A stretch of 64,000 nt of DNA from Tragulus kanchil (taxonomy: Eukaryota; Chordata; Mammalia; Artiodactyla; Tragulidae): NCBI GenBank assembly GCA_022376925.1, contig JAIOJX010000002.1, positions 41,005,501 to 41,069,500 of the forward strand, given 5' to 3'. The notes under the pieces are model-generated. The model was not told the DNA's origin and searched no databases. It was given only the letters and a program-made list of their open reading frames with translations. Made by a program: the position numbers and the translations under genes. This document shows positions 26,188 to 38,346 of this stretch, piece after piece (the stretch's first letter is position 1; each line of letters starts with the position of its first letter).

Positions 26188-28531
26188 TATGCTCCTGAAG
26201 TCGTAGTTAATAAAACATGCCGGTTTTATAATTGTTTCTCATTTCTGTGTGCATTGAGCAAATATTGCTCACCTGACATCAGGCTACATAAGCAATGACT
26301 TTCTCCTGCTGTCTGCCTGATTTTCTCTCTTTCAACTGGATGCTCATCTTCCTTGCCTGGACCACCAAGAACTGATGTTTTCACATGGTGCTACTGGAGA
26401 AGACTCTTGAGGGTCCCTGAGACAACAAGCAGATCAAAGCAGTCGATTCTAAAGGAAATCGACCCTGAATATCCACTGGAAGGACTGAGGCTGAGGCTGG
26501 AGCTCAGGGAGGCTGGGCCCCTTCCCGTCATGAGGTTCTGGGGACAATGTCAGGCAGAAGGCCTCAGTGGCCTGGGGGGCCTCTTCTCCTGACCGCGACT
26601 GACACCCTCCTCTGCCTCCTGCCGTGGGGGGACACGTCCAGGAGCTTCTCTGCCCCCATATCTACACCAGCAGACCCTGAGCCAGGCTGCAGGATGAGAG
26701 AAAGGCACAGAGTCCTTCCTTAAACGTGCCTGTTTCTCCTTTAGGGATGAAAAGTCAGCTCCTAAATAACGCTAGAACAACTGCTAGGAAGCCCAGCCAG
26801 GACCCCGGGCGTCAAAAGATCAAAAGGAGACATGAAATCAAGAATTCAGAGAGGCCCTGGGCAGACACATGCCAAGCTGCACAGAAAAATAGACATGAAG
26901 GGTGGAAGCTGCCGCTCCCAGGAGATTGAAGTGAGAACCGAGTCCACAGAGGGTGGATGTGGGGATGCGGCCCGTGCGCCAGGAGAGTAGATGAGGGCGG
27001 TTTTAAATTATGGACGTATCAAGTCTCTCCAGACCCAGGCCTCCTCAATATGACGAGGAAGGATTTGCTGAATAACAGGAGCATCAGTCACGAGATCAGT
27101 CAGTCAGGGCTGGAGGCTGTTGCTGACCCACGCATGGTGGGAAGGAGGGTGAGAGTTGGGTCCCGACCCCCAGCAAGGGTGCCCTGGAGGGAGGCTTGCC
27201 ATTCAATCCAGGAATCTCTAGGGAGATGAGAGCACAGACATGGAACATAGGTCTGAAACCACAAGGATCAGTCACTGTTTGGGGGGCAGCTACACGCCCC
27301 CATTACCACCCACCATGACCACACCCAGGTGCAAAGGGCTGGTGGAGTGGCCTTGACCTCAAACCAGCCGTATGCTCCTGAAGTCGTAGTTAATAAAACT
27401 CTTCTGTGTGCATTGAGCAAATATTGCTCACCTGACATCAGGCTACATAAGCAATGACTTTCTCCTGCTGTCTGCCTGATTTTCTCTCTTTCAACTGGAT
27501 GCTCATCTTCCTTGCCTGGACCACCAAGAACTGATGTTTTCACATGGTGCTACTGGAGAAGACTCTTGAGGGTCCCTGAGACAACAAGCAGATCAAAGCA
27601 GTCGATTCTAAAGGAAATCGACCCTGAATATCCACTGGAAGGACTGAGGCTGAGGCTGGAGCTCAGGGAGGCTGGGCCCCTTCCCGTCATGAGGTTCTGG
27701 GGACAATGTCAGGCAGAAGGCCTCAGTGGCCTGGGGGGCCTCTTCTCCTGACCGCGACTGACACCCTCCTCTGCCTCCTGCCGTGGGGGGACACGTCCAG
27801 GAGCTTCTCTGCCCCCATATCTACACCAGCAGACCCTGAGCCAGGCTGCAGGATGAGAGAAAGGCACAGAGTCCTTCCTTAAACGTGCCTGTTTCTCCTT
27901 TAGGGATGAAAAGTCAGCTCCTAAATAACGCTAGAACAACTGCTAGGAAGCCCAGCCAGGACCCCGGGCGTCAAAAGATCAAAAGGAGACATGAAATCAA
28001 GAATTCAGAGAGGCCCTGGGCAGACACATGCCAAGCTGCACAGAAAAATAGACATGAAGGGTGGAAGCTGCCGCTCCCAGGAGATTGAAGTGAGAACCGA
28101 GTCCACAGAGGGTGGATGTGGGGATGCGGCCCGTGCGCCAGGAGAGTAGATGAGGGCGGTTTTAAATTATGGACGTATCAAGTCTCTCCAGACCCAGGCC
28201 TCCTCAATATGACGAGGAAGGATTTGCTGAATAACAGGAGCATCAGTCACGAGATCAGTCAGTCAGGGCTGGAGGCTGTTGCTGACCCACGCATGGTGGG
28301 AAGGAGGGTGAGAGTTGGGTCCCGACCCCCAGCAAGGGTGCCCTGGAGGGAGGCTTGCCATTCAATCCAGGAATCTCTAGGGAGATGAGAGCACAGACAT
28401 GGAACATAGGTCTGAAACCACAAGGATCAGTCACTGTTTGGGGGGCAGCTACACGCCCCCATTACCACCCACCATGACCACACCCAGGTGCAAAGGGCTG
28501 GTGGAGTGGCCTTGACCTCAAACCAGCCGTA
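26188..28531. repeat. Direct tandem duplication, unit ~1.16 kb
   Basis: 26188-27370 is repeated at 27371-28531 (offset 1183, dropping to 1159 after a 24-base loss just inside the second copy near 27400). The start of the unit is itself shared with 24138-25338, so 24987-25338 is present three times. Confidence 0.95.
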
Positions 28532-29238
28532 TGTCTCTACCAGCAGCTGGGGTGAGCCCGAGGGGTATGACGCCCAGAATAACCCGCCCACATGGTGGTG
28601 ACGGGCTCCCCCACCCAGAGGGACAGCTTCTCACCCTCCACCCCTAGGTGAACCTGCTCTGGCATGGCACCCAGTGGTCCACTCAGCCCTGAGCAGCACA
28701 AAAGGACACCTCTGCCCCTGGAACTGGCCTAGGCAGCAGGTGCAGTTGGCATCTCGACACTGAAGGCAGGCTGCCGACATCCTCCTGGCCCACGAGTCTT
28801 GACTGTGGGGACACAGAGAGGACAACTAAGCTGTTCCAAGTGCTGCCTCTGCATTTGTAACCTTGTGGCCAGGTGGCCTGTGTGGGCCATGAACTGACCC
28901 TGACCCTTCATGCAGATGCTGGCCCTGGACGGAAGTTCTGCAGCAGCAACCAAAGCCTGGCCAAAGGGGTTTCCAGCAGAGAAGACTGAAGACAAGAAAT
29001 CAACAAAAACTGTCTGGTAAGCATGAACACTCTTACAACAAGGGGTGATAACCAAGCAGAGAAGATGTGAAAAACATGAAGCTCAAGGCGTCTTGGTTAA
29101 ATTTCAGAGAAGCCAAAGCTTTGGGAGAGCCTGCAGCCCAGAGATGAAAGAAAAAACCTCCAAGGAAGGCAAGGGTCCATCAACCAGCCCCAGGCTGCTC
29201 CTGTCGGAGTGGACTCAGCAGCAAGGGACTGTGAGACA
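28532..29238. other. Single-copy intergenic DNA before the L1
   Basis: GC-moderate sequence without a recognised repeat. Opposite-strand frames at 28631-28825 and 28729-29055 overlap and lack recognisable homology. Confidence 0.5.
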
Positions 29239-29252
29239 AGTAGCGGACGTGA
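29239..29252. repeat. Candidate 5' target-site duplication of the L1
   Basis: AGTAGCGGACGTGA here matches AGAAGCGGATGTAA just after the L1 poly-A (40714-40727 and its duplicate 41814-41827) at 11 of 14 positions. The mismatches fit an old insertion. Confidence 0.45.
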
Positions 29253-29265
29253 GGGGGGTGGAGCT

Positions 29266-29276
29266 AAGATGGCGGC
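29266..29276 (+). promoter_or_regulatory. YY1-like site at L1 5' end
   Basis: AAGATGGCGGC fits the YY1 consensus, which many mammalian L1s carry just downstream of their start and which positions transcription initiation. It supports a complete 5' end. Confidence 0.6.
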
Positions 29277-32200
29277 GTAGAAGGACGTGCACTCATCTCT
29301 CCTGCAAAATTGCCTGAATTGCAACGAGTTCCTGGGAAACCATCGACAGGAGGAGGTTGGATCTGATCACAGAGAGGATACCCCACATCGAAGAACAAAG
29401 AAGAAGCCACATCAAGACAGTAGGAAGGGCGCGATCGTGCTTTTAAAAGTCACACTTCATAACCACCAGAGAGGGCGGGTGGGCCAAAGGCGCAAAGCCT
29501 GTTGCAGATCAAGACCCAGGAAAGGAGCGGTGATGCCCACAAGGGACTGAAACAGACCTGCTTTGGAGGGTCCAAGTGCCCCCTTGAGCTAGAAGTGCCC
29601 TTGAGCAGTCCTCGGGAGGACGGCACTCAGTTCCCTTTGGAGGAGGTTACCATTAACCCGATCATAGAGCCGCCGAGGAGGACTGGAAACTGTGCGCACT
29701 GTGATCCGGGAGAGGGGAATAGCGATCCTGCATGAGACTGAGCCAGACTCACCTCTGAGTAACCTGACGTCTCCTGCAGTGGCGGGGGTCGACGGTGGCC
29801 TGCAGCAGGGTCGGGGTCACTGTGGAAGTGCTTCCCATAGAGCGTGTGGGAATAAATCCTTTGTGAGACAGACGCCATTTTCCCTACTGCAGTTTGGGGG
29901 CTGGTCAAACTGCAGGGCTGCTGGTCAAACTACAGGGAGGGAATTTAGCTGCACCCAGCAATAAAAGGGATTTGGATTTAGGATTAAGAAAGTCCCAGGG
30001 CCAGTCTGGGCGGGCCTTTTAGTTCTGGAATAGGATGAAATAAATAAGCAGTAAAAGAGGTCATCAGATCCAACCACTGCCAGAGGCAAGAAAAAGACTG
30101 ATAATTCCTGAATAGTCAGCAAGAGACACAAGAACATAAACAGTATTTTCACGTTTAGTCTGAAGCTGGAGTTACTGCTGGATTTTTTTAATTTCATTTT
30201 ACTTCTTATTCTTTTTTATTACATTTTTGTTTTGTTTCAATTGTTTTTTCCCTTTTTTTCCAACCCCCTCAGTGCCCCACCTGTTTTTTGAGGGGGGGGG
30301 GGGAAATGTGTGTGAGTGTGGGTGTGTTTCTTTCCTCCATTCAATTCTATTGGAGCTACTAATCTTATCAGTAAGACTGAATATATTCAAGTTTACATAA
30401 TTTATTTTTTACATAACTTTTTTTTCTTTTTCCTTTTAAACCACACATTTTATTTTGGTATAAACTTCTGGTTCCACTTGGTCTTTTAAGGTTCTGTGGG
30501 GTTTTTGTTTGCTTTTATTGTTTTTGCTTTGTTTTTCCATATTTTTCTATATACTTATCTCTGTTTTAATTTTTAAATTTTTTATTTGTACTACTACTTC
30601 CTCTATAACTCTTTGCTTTCTCTGATGCTCCTTTCCTACAGCACTAAACTCTGATACGTATGAATATTTATCTCCCTATATTTAATTTTGCAGTATTATT
30701 CTATATTTCTCTTCTATCCTCCCTTTCTCTTTTTCCCTTTTCCCACCATATTTCTTAGTCTGTTCTGTCCTCATTGCCTTATCCACAATGGGGACTCTGC
30801 TCTAGCATTATTCTCCAATTGGTGCTCTACTTAGTTTGGTTATTAACTGATGGACATCACTCTTGGTTTTCTCTATTCACCATGCTAACGTATTGTACTG
30901 TATTTTTTGGGTTTGGGAAAGTTTGGGTGATGTTACAGCTGTATATGTTTGTGTGTATAATTCAATATGCTAGGTAGTATTTGCATAATATTTTAACTGC
31001 CGTTTGTCAAAGGTATACCTTCTGTTTCTCATTCGCTTATATATGTTTTAATATCATTTAATGCCATAACAAACCAGCCATGAAATCTTCATTTCCTGGT
31101 CAAGCAACAAGCCCAGGGGCTTTAGGGAGGAAGCACTGACTCCACAACTCTACAATACTAGAGAACGCCTAACACTAGAGAGAAATAAACAGTGAGAATG
31201 CCAACAAAGGTAAGCACGTGTATGCAAGTCCTGACATCCACAAGCATCACCCAGAAAGCCCTGAACGTTTAGTCTGAAGCTGGAGTTACTGCTGGATTTT
31301 TTTAATTTCATTTTACTTCTTATTCTTTTTTATTACATTTTTGTTTTGTTTCAATTGTTTTTTCCCTTTTTTTCCAACCCCCTCAGTGCCCCACCTGTTT
31401 TTTGAGGGGGGGGGGGGAAATGTGTGTGAGTGTGGGTGTGTTTCTTTCCTCCATTCAATTCTATTGGAGCTACTAATCTTATCAGTAAGACTGAATATAT
31501 TCAAGTTTACATAATTTATTTTTTACATAACTTTTTTTTCTTTTTCCTTTTAAACCACACATTTTATTTTGGTATAAACTTCTGGTTCCACTTGGTCTTT
31601 TAAGGTTCTGTGGGGTTTTTGTTTGCTTTTATTGTTTTTGCTTTGTTTTTCCATATTTTTCTATATACTTATCTCTGTTTTAATTTTTAAATTTTTTATT
31701 TGTACTACTACTTCCTCTATAACTCTTTGCTTTCTCTGATGCTCCTTTCCTACAGCACTAAACTCTGATACGTATGAATATTTATCTCCCTATATTTAAT
31801 TTTGCAGTATTATTCTATATTTCTCTTCTATCCTCCCTTTCTCTTTTTCCCTTTTCCCACCATATTTCTTAGTCTGTTCTGTCCTCATTGCCTTATCCAC
31901 AATGGGGACTCTGCTCTAGCATTATTCTCCAATTGGTGCTCTACTTAGTTTGGTTATTAACTGATGGACATCACTCTTGGTTTTCTCTATTCACCATGCT
32001 AACGTATTGTACTGTATTTTTGGTTGGAATGTTTGGGTGATGTTACAGCTGTATATGTTTGTGTGTATAATTCAATATGCTAGGTAGTATTTGCATAATA
32101 TTTTAACTGCCGTTTGTCAAAGGTATACCTTCTGTTTCTCATTCGCTTATATATGTTTTAATATCATTTAATGCCATAACAAACCAGCCATGAAATCTTC

Positions 32201-32307
32201 ATTTCCTGGTCAAGCAACAAGCCCAGGGGCTTTAGGGAGGAAGCACTGACTCCACAACTCTACAATACTAGAGAACGCCTAACACTAGAGAGAAATAAAC
32301 AGTGAGA
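29277..32307 (+). other. L1 5'UTR, GC-rich then T-rich
   Basis: About 900 bases of mixed composition are followed by a very T-rich stretch from 30180. It holds a run of 12 G at 30292-30303, repeated at 31406-31417 by the duplication. No ORF1-like frame is seen before 32308. Confidence 0.65.
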
Positions 32308-32347
32308 ATGCCAACAAAGGTAAGCACGTGTATGCAAGTCCTGACAT
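30151..32347. repeat. Tandem duplication inside the L1 5'UTR, unit 1114 bp
   Basis: 30151-31235 is repeated at 31265-32347. The 29-base linker is a shortened, indel-rich version of ORF1 sequence that properly belongs about 1.1 kb downstream (32346 onward). The two copies also differ near 30907/32018. Confidence 0.95.
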
Positions 32348-33110
32348 AAACCAACCACCAGCATCACCCAGACTAAGACACCTCATACAAACAACAAACA
32401 CCGACAGACGTAACACAAAGTCTGGGAAAAGGAAATCCCAAACAGAGTTAGTTAAAAAATTAATAATAACAATGAAACAGCACAGAAATACCACACAAGT
32501 GAAGGAACAATCTACAAACACACAAGTTCAAATCAACGAAGAGGATTTGGACAAACTTTCTGAAAGTGATTTCAGAAGAATGATAGTAAAGATGATCAAA
32601 AACACTAAAAACAGAATTTTAGAGAAATTGCAAGACACAACTAACACACTAAATAAAGAAATATAAGAACTTATAAAAAAACTAAGAGACAAACAACTCA
32701 ATTGTTTGCTGAACTTAAAAACACTGTAGAAGGGGGACTTCCCTGGTGGTCCAGTGGTTAAGACTCTGTGTTCCCAAGGCAGGGGGCCCAGGTTCAATCC
32801 CTGGTCAGGGAACTAGATCCCACATGCCACAACTAACATGCAGCACAGCCAAATAAATAATTTTTTTTAAAAAAAAAGTTAAAAAAAAAAAAAAAAAAAC
32901 ACCGTAGAAGGAATCAAGAGCAGAGTATCTGAGACAGAAGACCAGATAAGTGAGCTGGAAGATAGAATCGTGGAAGGAACTTCTGAAAAACAGAATCAAG
33001 CTCAAAGAATGAAAAGAGCAGAGGATAGCCTCAGAGACCTCTGGGATAATCAAACGCACCAATATTTGAATTACAGGGTTCCAGAGGAAGAGAGAGAAAC
33101 AAAGGCTATG
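32308..33110 (+). pseudogene. L1 ORF1 remnant, first (partial) copy
   Basis: This is an ORF1-type sequence: an N-terminal basic region, then ...EEDLDKLSESDFRRMIVKMI and a lysine-rich coiled coil ending at a stop at 32664-32666. The frame from ATG 32308 meets a stop after 12 codons, and a SINE interrupts it at 32733. It breaks off at 33110, where the duplication restarts. Confidence 0.8.
32733..32895 (+). mobile_element. tRNA-derived SINE inserted in L1 ORF1
   Basis: The head GGGGACTTCCCTGGTGGTCC leads to a short body ending AGCACAGCCAAATAAATAA and a long A tail. AAAACACTGTAGAAG (32718-32732) and AAAACACCGTAGAAG (32896-32910) flank it, differing at one base. The insertion is therefore younger than the L1 copy. 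The second copy is at 33823-33987. Confidence 0.9.
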
Positions 33111-33397
33111 TATTTTGGTTGGAATGTTTGGGTGATGTTACATAATGTTTGTGTGTATAATTCAATATGCTAGGTAGTATTTGCATAATATTTTAACTGC
33201 CGTTTGTCAAAGGTATACCTTCTGTTTCTCATTCGCTTATATATGTTTTAATATCATTTAATGCCATAACAAACCAGCCATGAAATCTTCATTTCCTGGT
33301 CAAGCAACAAGCCCAGGGGCTTTAGGGAGGAAGCACTGACTCCACAACTCTACAATACTAGAGAACGCCTAACACTAGAGAGAAATAAACAGTGAGA

Positions 33398-34646
33398 ATG
33401 CCAACAAAGGTAAGCACGTGTATGCAAGTCCTGACATAAACCAACCACCAGCATCACCCAGACTAAGACACCTCATACAAACAACAAACACCGACAGACG
33501 TAACACAAAGTCTGGGAAAAGGAAATCCCAAACAGAGTTAGTTAAAAAATTAATAATAACAATGAAACAGCACAGAAATACCACACAAGTGAAGGAACAA
33601 TCTACAAACACACAAGTTCAAATCAACGAAGAGGATTTGGACAAACTTTCTGAAAGTGATTTCAGAAGAATGATAGTAAAGATGATCAAAAACACTAAAA
33701 ACAGAATTTTAGAGAAATTGCAAGACACAACTAACACACTAAATAAAGAAATATAAGAACTTATAAAAAAACTAAGAGACAAACAACTCAATTGTTTGCT
33801 GAACTTAAAAACACTGTAGAAGGGGGACTTCCCTGGTGGTCCAGTGGTTAAGACTCTGTGTTCCCAAGGCAGGGGGCCCAGGTTCAATCCCTGGTCAGGG
33901 AACTAGATCCCACATGCCACAACTAACATGCAGCACAGCCAAATAAATAATTTTTTTTAAAAAAAAAGTTAAAAAAAAAAAAAAAAAAAACACCGTAGAA
34001 GGAATCAAGAGCAGAGTATCTGAGACAGAAGACCAGATAAGTGAGCTGGAAGATAGAATCGTGGAAGGAACTTCTGAAAAACAGAATCAAGCTCAAAGAA
34101 TGAAAAGAGCAGAGGATAGCCTCAGAGACCTCTGGGATAATATCAAACGCACCAATATTTGAATTACAGGGGTTCCAGAGGAAGAAGAGAGAAACAAAGG
34201 CTATGAGAAAATCTTTGAAGAGATTATAGTTGAAAATTTCCCCAACATGGGAAAAGAAATAGTCAAGTCCAAGAAACGCAAAGAGTACCATACAGGATAA
34301 ATCCGAGAAGAAACATACCAAGACACATATTAATGAAGCTAACACAAATTAAACACAAAGACAGGATTCTAAATGCAGCAAGGGAAAAGCAACTAGTGAC
34401 ATACAAGGGAAAGTCCATACGTTTAACAGCTGATCTTTCAACAGAAACTCTGCAGGCCAGAAGGGAATGGCAAAACACATTTAAAGCATTGAAACAGAAT
34501 AATCTGCAACCAAGAATCCTCTACCCTGCAAGGATCTCATTCAAAATTGATGGAGAAATCAAAAGCTTTACAGATAAGCAAAAATTAAAAGAATTTAGTC
34601 ACACCAAACCCGCCTTACAACAAGTGTTAAAGGGACTTATATAGAC
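33398..34646 (+). pseudogene. L1 ORF1 remnant, longer copy
   Basis: It encodes the nucleic-acid-binding ORF1 protein of L1, which coats L1 RNA. In order: N-terminal region from ATG 33398 (frame stop after 12 codons, reopening at 33418), coiled coil to a stop at 33754-33756, SINE insertion, coiled-coil remainder (VSETEDQISELEDRIVEGTS), RRM-like part broken by a TGA near 34159 (...TNI* ITGVPEEE) and a stop near 34298, and the C-terminal domain 34333-34644 with the typical IRLTADLSTETLQARREW stretch. Without these stops and the SINE it would be a normal-sized ORF1. It is not functional. Confidence 0.85.
33823..33987 (+). mobile_element. SINE in L1 ORF1, duplicate
   Basis: Same insertion as at 32733, duplicated with its flanks. 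The A tail is one base longer than in the first copy. Confidence 0.9.
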
Positions 34647-34704
34647 AACAAGTATAAGAGAAAAAGAAGATCCACAAAACAAAGCCATCATAACCTCTAA
34701 GAAG

Positions 34705-35193
34705 ATGACAATAGGATCATTTGTATCAATAATTACTTTGAATGCAAATGGACTAACTGCCTCAATCAAAAGACACAGAGTGGCTGAATGGATTCAAAAA
34801 CACGACCCATACATATGCTGCCTCCAGGAAACACACTTCAGACCTAGAGACACTCATAGACTGAAAGTGAGAGGCTGGAAAAAGATATTCCATGCATATG
34901 GAAATCAAAAGAAAGCTGGAGTAGCAATACTCATATCAAACAAAATAGACCTCAAAATAAAGAAGATTAGAAGAGACAAGGCAGGACACTACATAATGAT
35001 CAAGGGATTGATCCAAGAGGAAGACATAACAATCATAAATACCTATGCACCCAACACAGGAGCACCCCAATACACAAGACAAACACTTTCAGACATAAAA
35101 GAAGACATCGACACTAACACAATCATAGTAGGAGACTTTAACACTCCTCTTACACCAATGGACAAATCGTCCAAACAGAAAATTAATAAATAA
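34705..35193 (+). pseudogene. L1 ORF2 part 1: endonuclease domain
   Basis: It opens with MTIGSFVSIITLNANGL, the usual start of ORF2. The frame contains an apurinic-endonuclease-like domain with the LQETH motif (Mg-binding Glu), the TYAPN motif and a VGDFNTPL catalytic Asp/Asn motif. A TAA at 35191-35193 stops it before the SDH motif. The same frame runs on to a second TAA at 35347-35349, and a SDHNA motif follows near 35386. The start lies ~60 bases after the ORF1 stop, normal L1 spacing. Confidence 0.9.
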
Positions 35194-36926
35194 ACACAAG
35201 CCTTAAATGCCACACTAGAAGAGATGGACCTCATGGACATCTTTAGGACCTTCCATCCAAAAGCAGAAGAATACACTTTCTTCTCAAGTGCTCATGGAAC
35301 ATTCTCCAGGATAGACTACATCTTGGGCCACAAATCAAACCTCAGTTAATTCAAGAAAATTGAAATTATATCAATCACCTTCTCTGATCACAATGCAATG
35401 AGACTAGAGATCAACTACAGGAAAAAAAAAAAACTAAAAACACAAACACATGGAGATTAAACAACACATACCTAGAAAACAAACTGATTATTGAGCAAAT
35501 CAAAGGCGAAATAAAAATATTCCTAGAAGGAAATGACAACGAACACATGACAGTGCAAAACCTATGGGATACTACAAAAGCAGTTCTAAGAGGGAAGTTT
35601 ACAGCAATTCAATCCTACCTCAAGAAACTAGGAAAATCTCAAACAGACAACTTAACCCTATGCTTAAAACAATTGGAGAAAGAAGAACAAAAACACCCCA
35701 AAGCCAGCGAAAGAAGAGAAATCATAAAGATCAGAGCAGAAATAAATGAAAAAGAAACAAAAGAAACAATAGCAAAGATAAATAAAACAAAAAGTTGGTT
35801 CTTCAAAAAGGTAAATAAAATCAACAAACCACTGGCCAGACTCATCAAGAAAAAAAGAGAGAAGAACCAGATCACCAAAATCAAAAATGAAAAAAGGAGA
35901 GATTACAACAGATAGTGCAGAAATCCAAAGGATTCTATGATCAACTCTATGACAACAAACTAGACAACCTGGAAGAAATGAACAGTTTCTTAAAGAAGAT
36001 TAATCTCCCAAGACTCAACCAGGAAGAAATAGAAACTATGAACAACCGAATCACAAGTTCAGAAATCGACATTGTGATCAAAAATCTACCCAAAAATAAA
36101 AGCCCAGGGCCAGATGGCTTCACAGGTGGATTCTGCCAAACATTTAAAGAAGAGCTAATGCCTGTCCTTCTAAAACTCTTCCCAAAAATTGTACAGGAAG
36201 GAACAATTCCAAATACATTCTATGAGGCTGCCATCACCCTGATACCCAAACCAGGCAAAGACAACACAAAAAAGGAAAATTATAGGCCAATTTCACTGAT
36301 GAATTTAGATGCAAAAATCCTCAACAAAATCCTAGCAAACAGAATTCAACAACACATCAAAAAGCTGATCAAGTCGGGTTCATCCCAGGCATGCAAGGAT
36401 TCTTCAATATCTGAAAATCAATCTATGTGATACACCATATCAACAAACTGAGAGACAAAAACCACATGATAATCTCTATAGATGCAGAAAAAGCCTTCGA
36501 CAAAATACAGCATCCATTTATGATAGAAACTCTTCAAAAAATGGGCATAGAAGGAACCTATCTCAACATTGTGAAAGCCATATATGAGAAGCCCACAACG
36601 AACATTATCCTCAATGGTGAAAAACTGAAAGCGTTCCCTCTAAGATCAGGAACAAGACAAGGGTGTCCACTTTCACCACTCTTATTCAACATAGTCCTGG
36701 AAGTTCTAGCAACAGCAATAAGAGAAGAGAAAGAAATCAAAGGAATCCAGATAGGAAGGGAGGAAGTCAAACTCTCTCTATTCGCAGATGACATGATATT
36801 ATACATAGAATATCCCAAAGACACTATTACAAAGCTAATAGAGCTAATCAGCGAATTCAGCAAAGTCACAGGATACAAAATCAATACACACAAATCACTG
36901 GCATTCCTATACACAAACAATGAATA
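35194..36926 (+). pseudogene. L1 ORF2 part 2: linker and reverse transcriptase, first copy
   Basis: Successive frames carry the remainder. A frameshift lies in the A12 run near 35425; 35547-35915 gives the basic linker; another shift is at ~35915; 35915-36430 has the NKSPGPDGF and TLIPKPGKD reverse-transcriptase blocks; a small deletion near 36370 shifts frame again; 36427-36927 has [27 protein letters not shown] and the catalytic FADDMILY box. At least three shifts and several stops make it inactive. Confidence 0.9.
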
Positions 36927-38346
36927 ATCAGAAAACAAAATCAAAGAGGCAATCCCCTTCACCATTGCAACCAAAAGAATCAAATATCTAGGAATAAACC
37001 TACCCAAAGAAACAAAAGAATTGTACACAGAAAATTACAAGACCCTCATCAAAGAAATTAAAGAAGACTTAAACAGATGGAGAGATGTTCCATGATCCTG
37101 GGTCAGAAGAATCAATATTGTGAAAATGACTGTACTACCAAATGTTATCTATAGATTCAATGCAATCCCTATCAAACTACCAATGACATTCTTCACAGAA
37201 CTAGACCAAAGAATACCACAGTTCATATGGAAACACAAAAAACCTCGAATAGCCAAAGCAGTCCTGAGGAAGGAACAATTCCAAATTAAAAAATTCTATG
37301 AGGCTGCCATCACCCTGATACCCAAACCAGGCAAAGACAACACAAAAAAGGAAAATTATAGGCCAATTTCACTGATGAATTTAGATGCAAAAATCCTCAA
37401 CAAAATCCTAGCAAACAGAATTCAACAACACATCAAAAAGCTGATCAAGTCGGGTTCATCCCAGGCATGCAAGGATTCTTCAATATCTGAAAATCAATCT
37501 ATGTGATACACCATATCAACAAACTGAGAGACAAAAACCACATGATAATCTCTATAGATGCAGAAAAAGCCTTCGACAAAATACAGCATCCATTTATGAT
37601 AGAAACTCTTCAAAAAATGGGCATAGAAGGAACCTATCTCAACATTGTGAAAGCCATATATGAGAAGCCCACAACGAACATTATCCTCAATGGTGAAAAA
37701 CTGAAAGCGTTCCCTCTAAGATCAGGAACAAGACAAGGGTGTCCACTTTCACCACTCTTATTCAACATAGTCCTGGAAGTTCTAGCAACAGCAATAAGAG
37801 AAGAGAAAGAAATCAAAGGAATCCAGATAGGAAGGGAGGAAGTCAAACTCTCTCTATTCGCAGATGACATGATATTATACATAGAATATCCCAAAGACAC
37901 TATTACAAAGCTAATAGAGCTAATCAGCGAATTCAGCAAAGTCACAGGATACAAAATCAATACACACAAATCACTGGCATTCCTATACACAAACAATGAA
38001 TAATCAGAAAACAAAATCAAAGAGGCAATCCCCTTCACCATTGCAACCAAAAGAATCAAATATCTAGGAATAAACCTACCCAAAGAAACAAAAGAATTGT
38101 ACACAGAAAATTACAAGACCCTCATCAAAGAAATTAAAGAAGACTTAAACAGATGGAGAGATGTTCCATGATCCTGGGTCAGAAGAATCAATATTGTGAA
38201 AATGACTGTACTACCAAATGTTATCTATAGATTCAATGCAATCCCTATCAAACTACCAATGACATTCTTCACAGAACTAGACCAAAGAATACCACAGTTC
38301 ATATGGAAACACAAAAAACCTCGAATAGCCAAAGCAGTCCTGAGGA
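36195..38346. repeat. Tandem duplication in L1 ORF2, unit 1076 bp
   Basis: 36195-37270 is repeated at 37271-38346. The reverse-transcriptase core (FADD box) is therefore present twice, at 36427-36927 and 37503-38003, with identical translation. The junction is bridged by the short shared motif AGGAAGGAACAATTCC and a 4-base insertion. Confidence 0.95.
37503..38003 (+). pseudogene. L1 reverse-transcriptase core, second copy
   Basis: This 166-codon frame is identical in protein to 36427-36927, including the FADD catalytic box, and ends at the same TAA. It is a duplicate of one L1 region, not a second element. Confidence 0.9.

Larger units (their letters stand above)
24138..26540. repeat. Direct tandem duplication, unit 1201 bp, head-to-tail
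   Basis: 24138-25338 is repeated at 25339-26540 with no linker. The first copy ends at GAGGTTCTGG and continues directly with the AAATTTAAAAA start of the second. Copies differ by homopolymer and single-base indels. Confidence 0.96.
32018..34204. repeat. Tandem duplication in L1 5'UTR/ORF1, unit ~1090 bp
   Basis: 32021-33110 is repeated at 33116-34204. It includes the ORF1 start, the ORF1 coiled-coil coding part and the inserted SINE with both of its target duplications. Small indels differ at 33051, 33085 and in the SINE tail. Confidence 0.95.

Noticed and set aside
34263..37028. Long minus-strand frames inside the L1
   Set aside because: They are antisense shadows of A-rich ORF1/ORF2 (Phe/Leu/Ser-rich translations).
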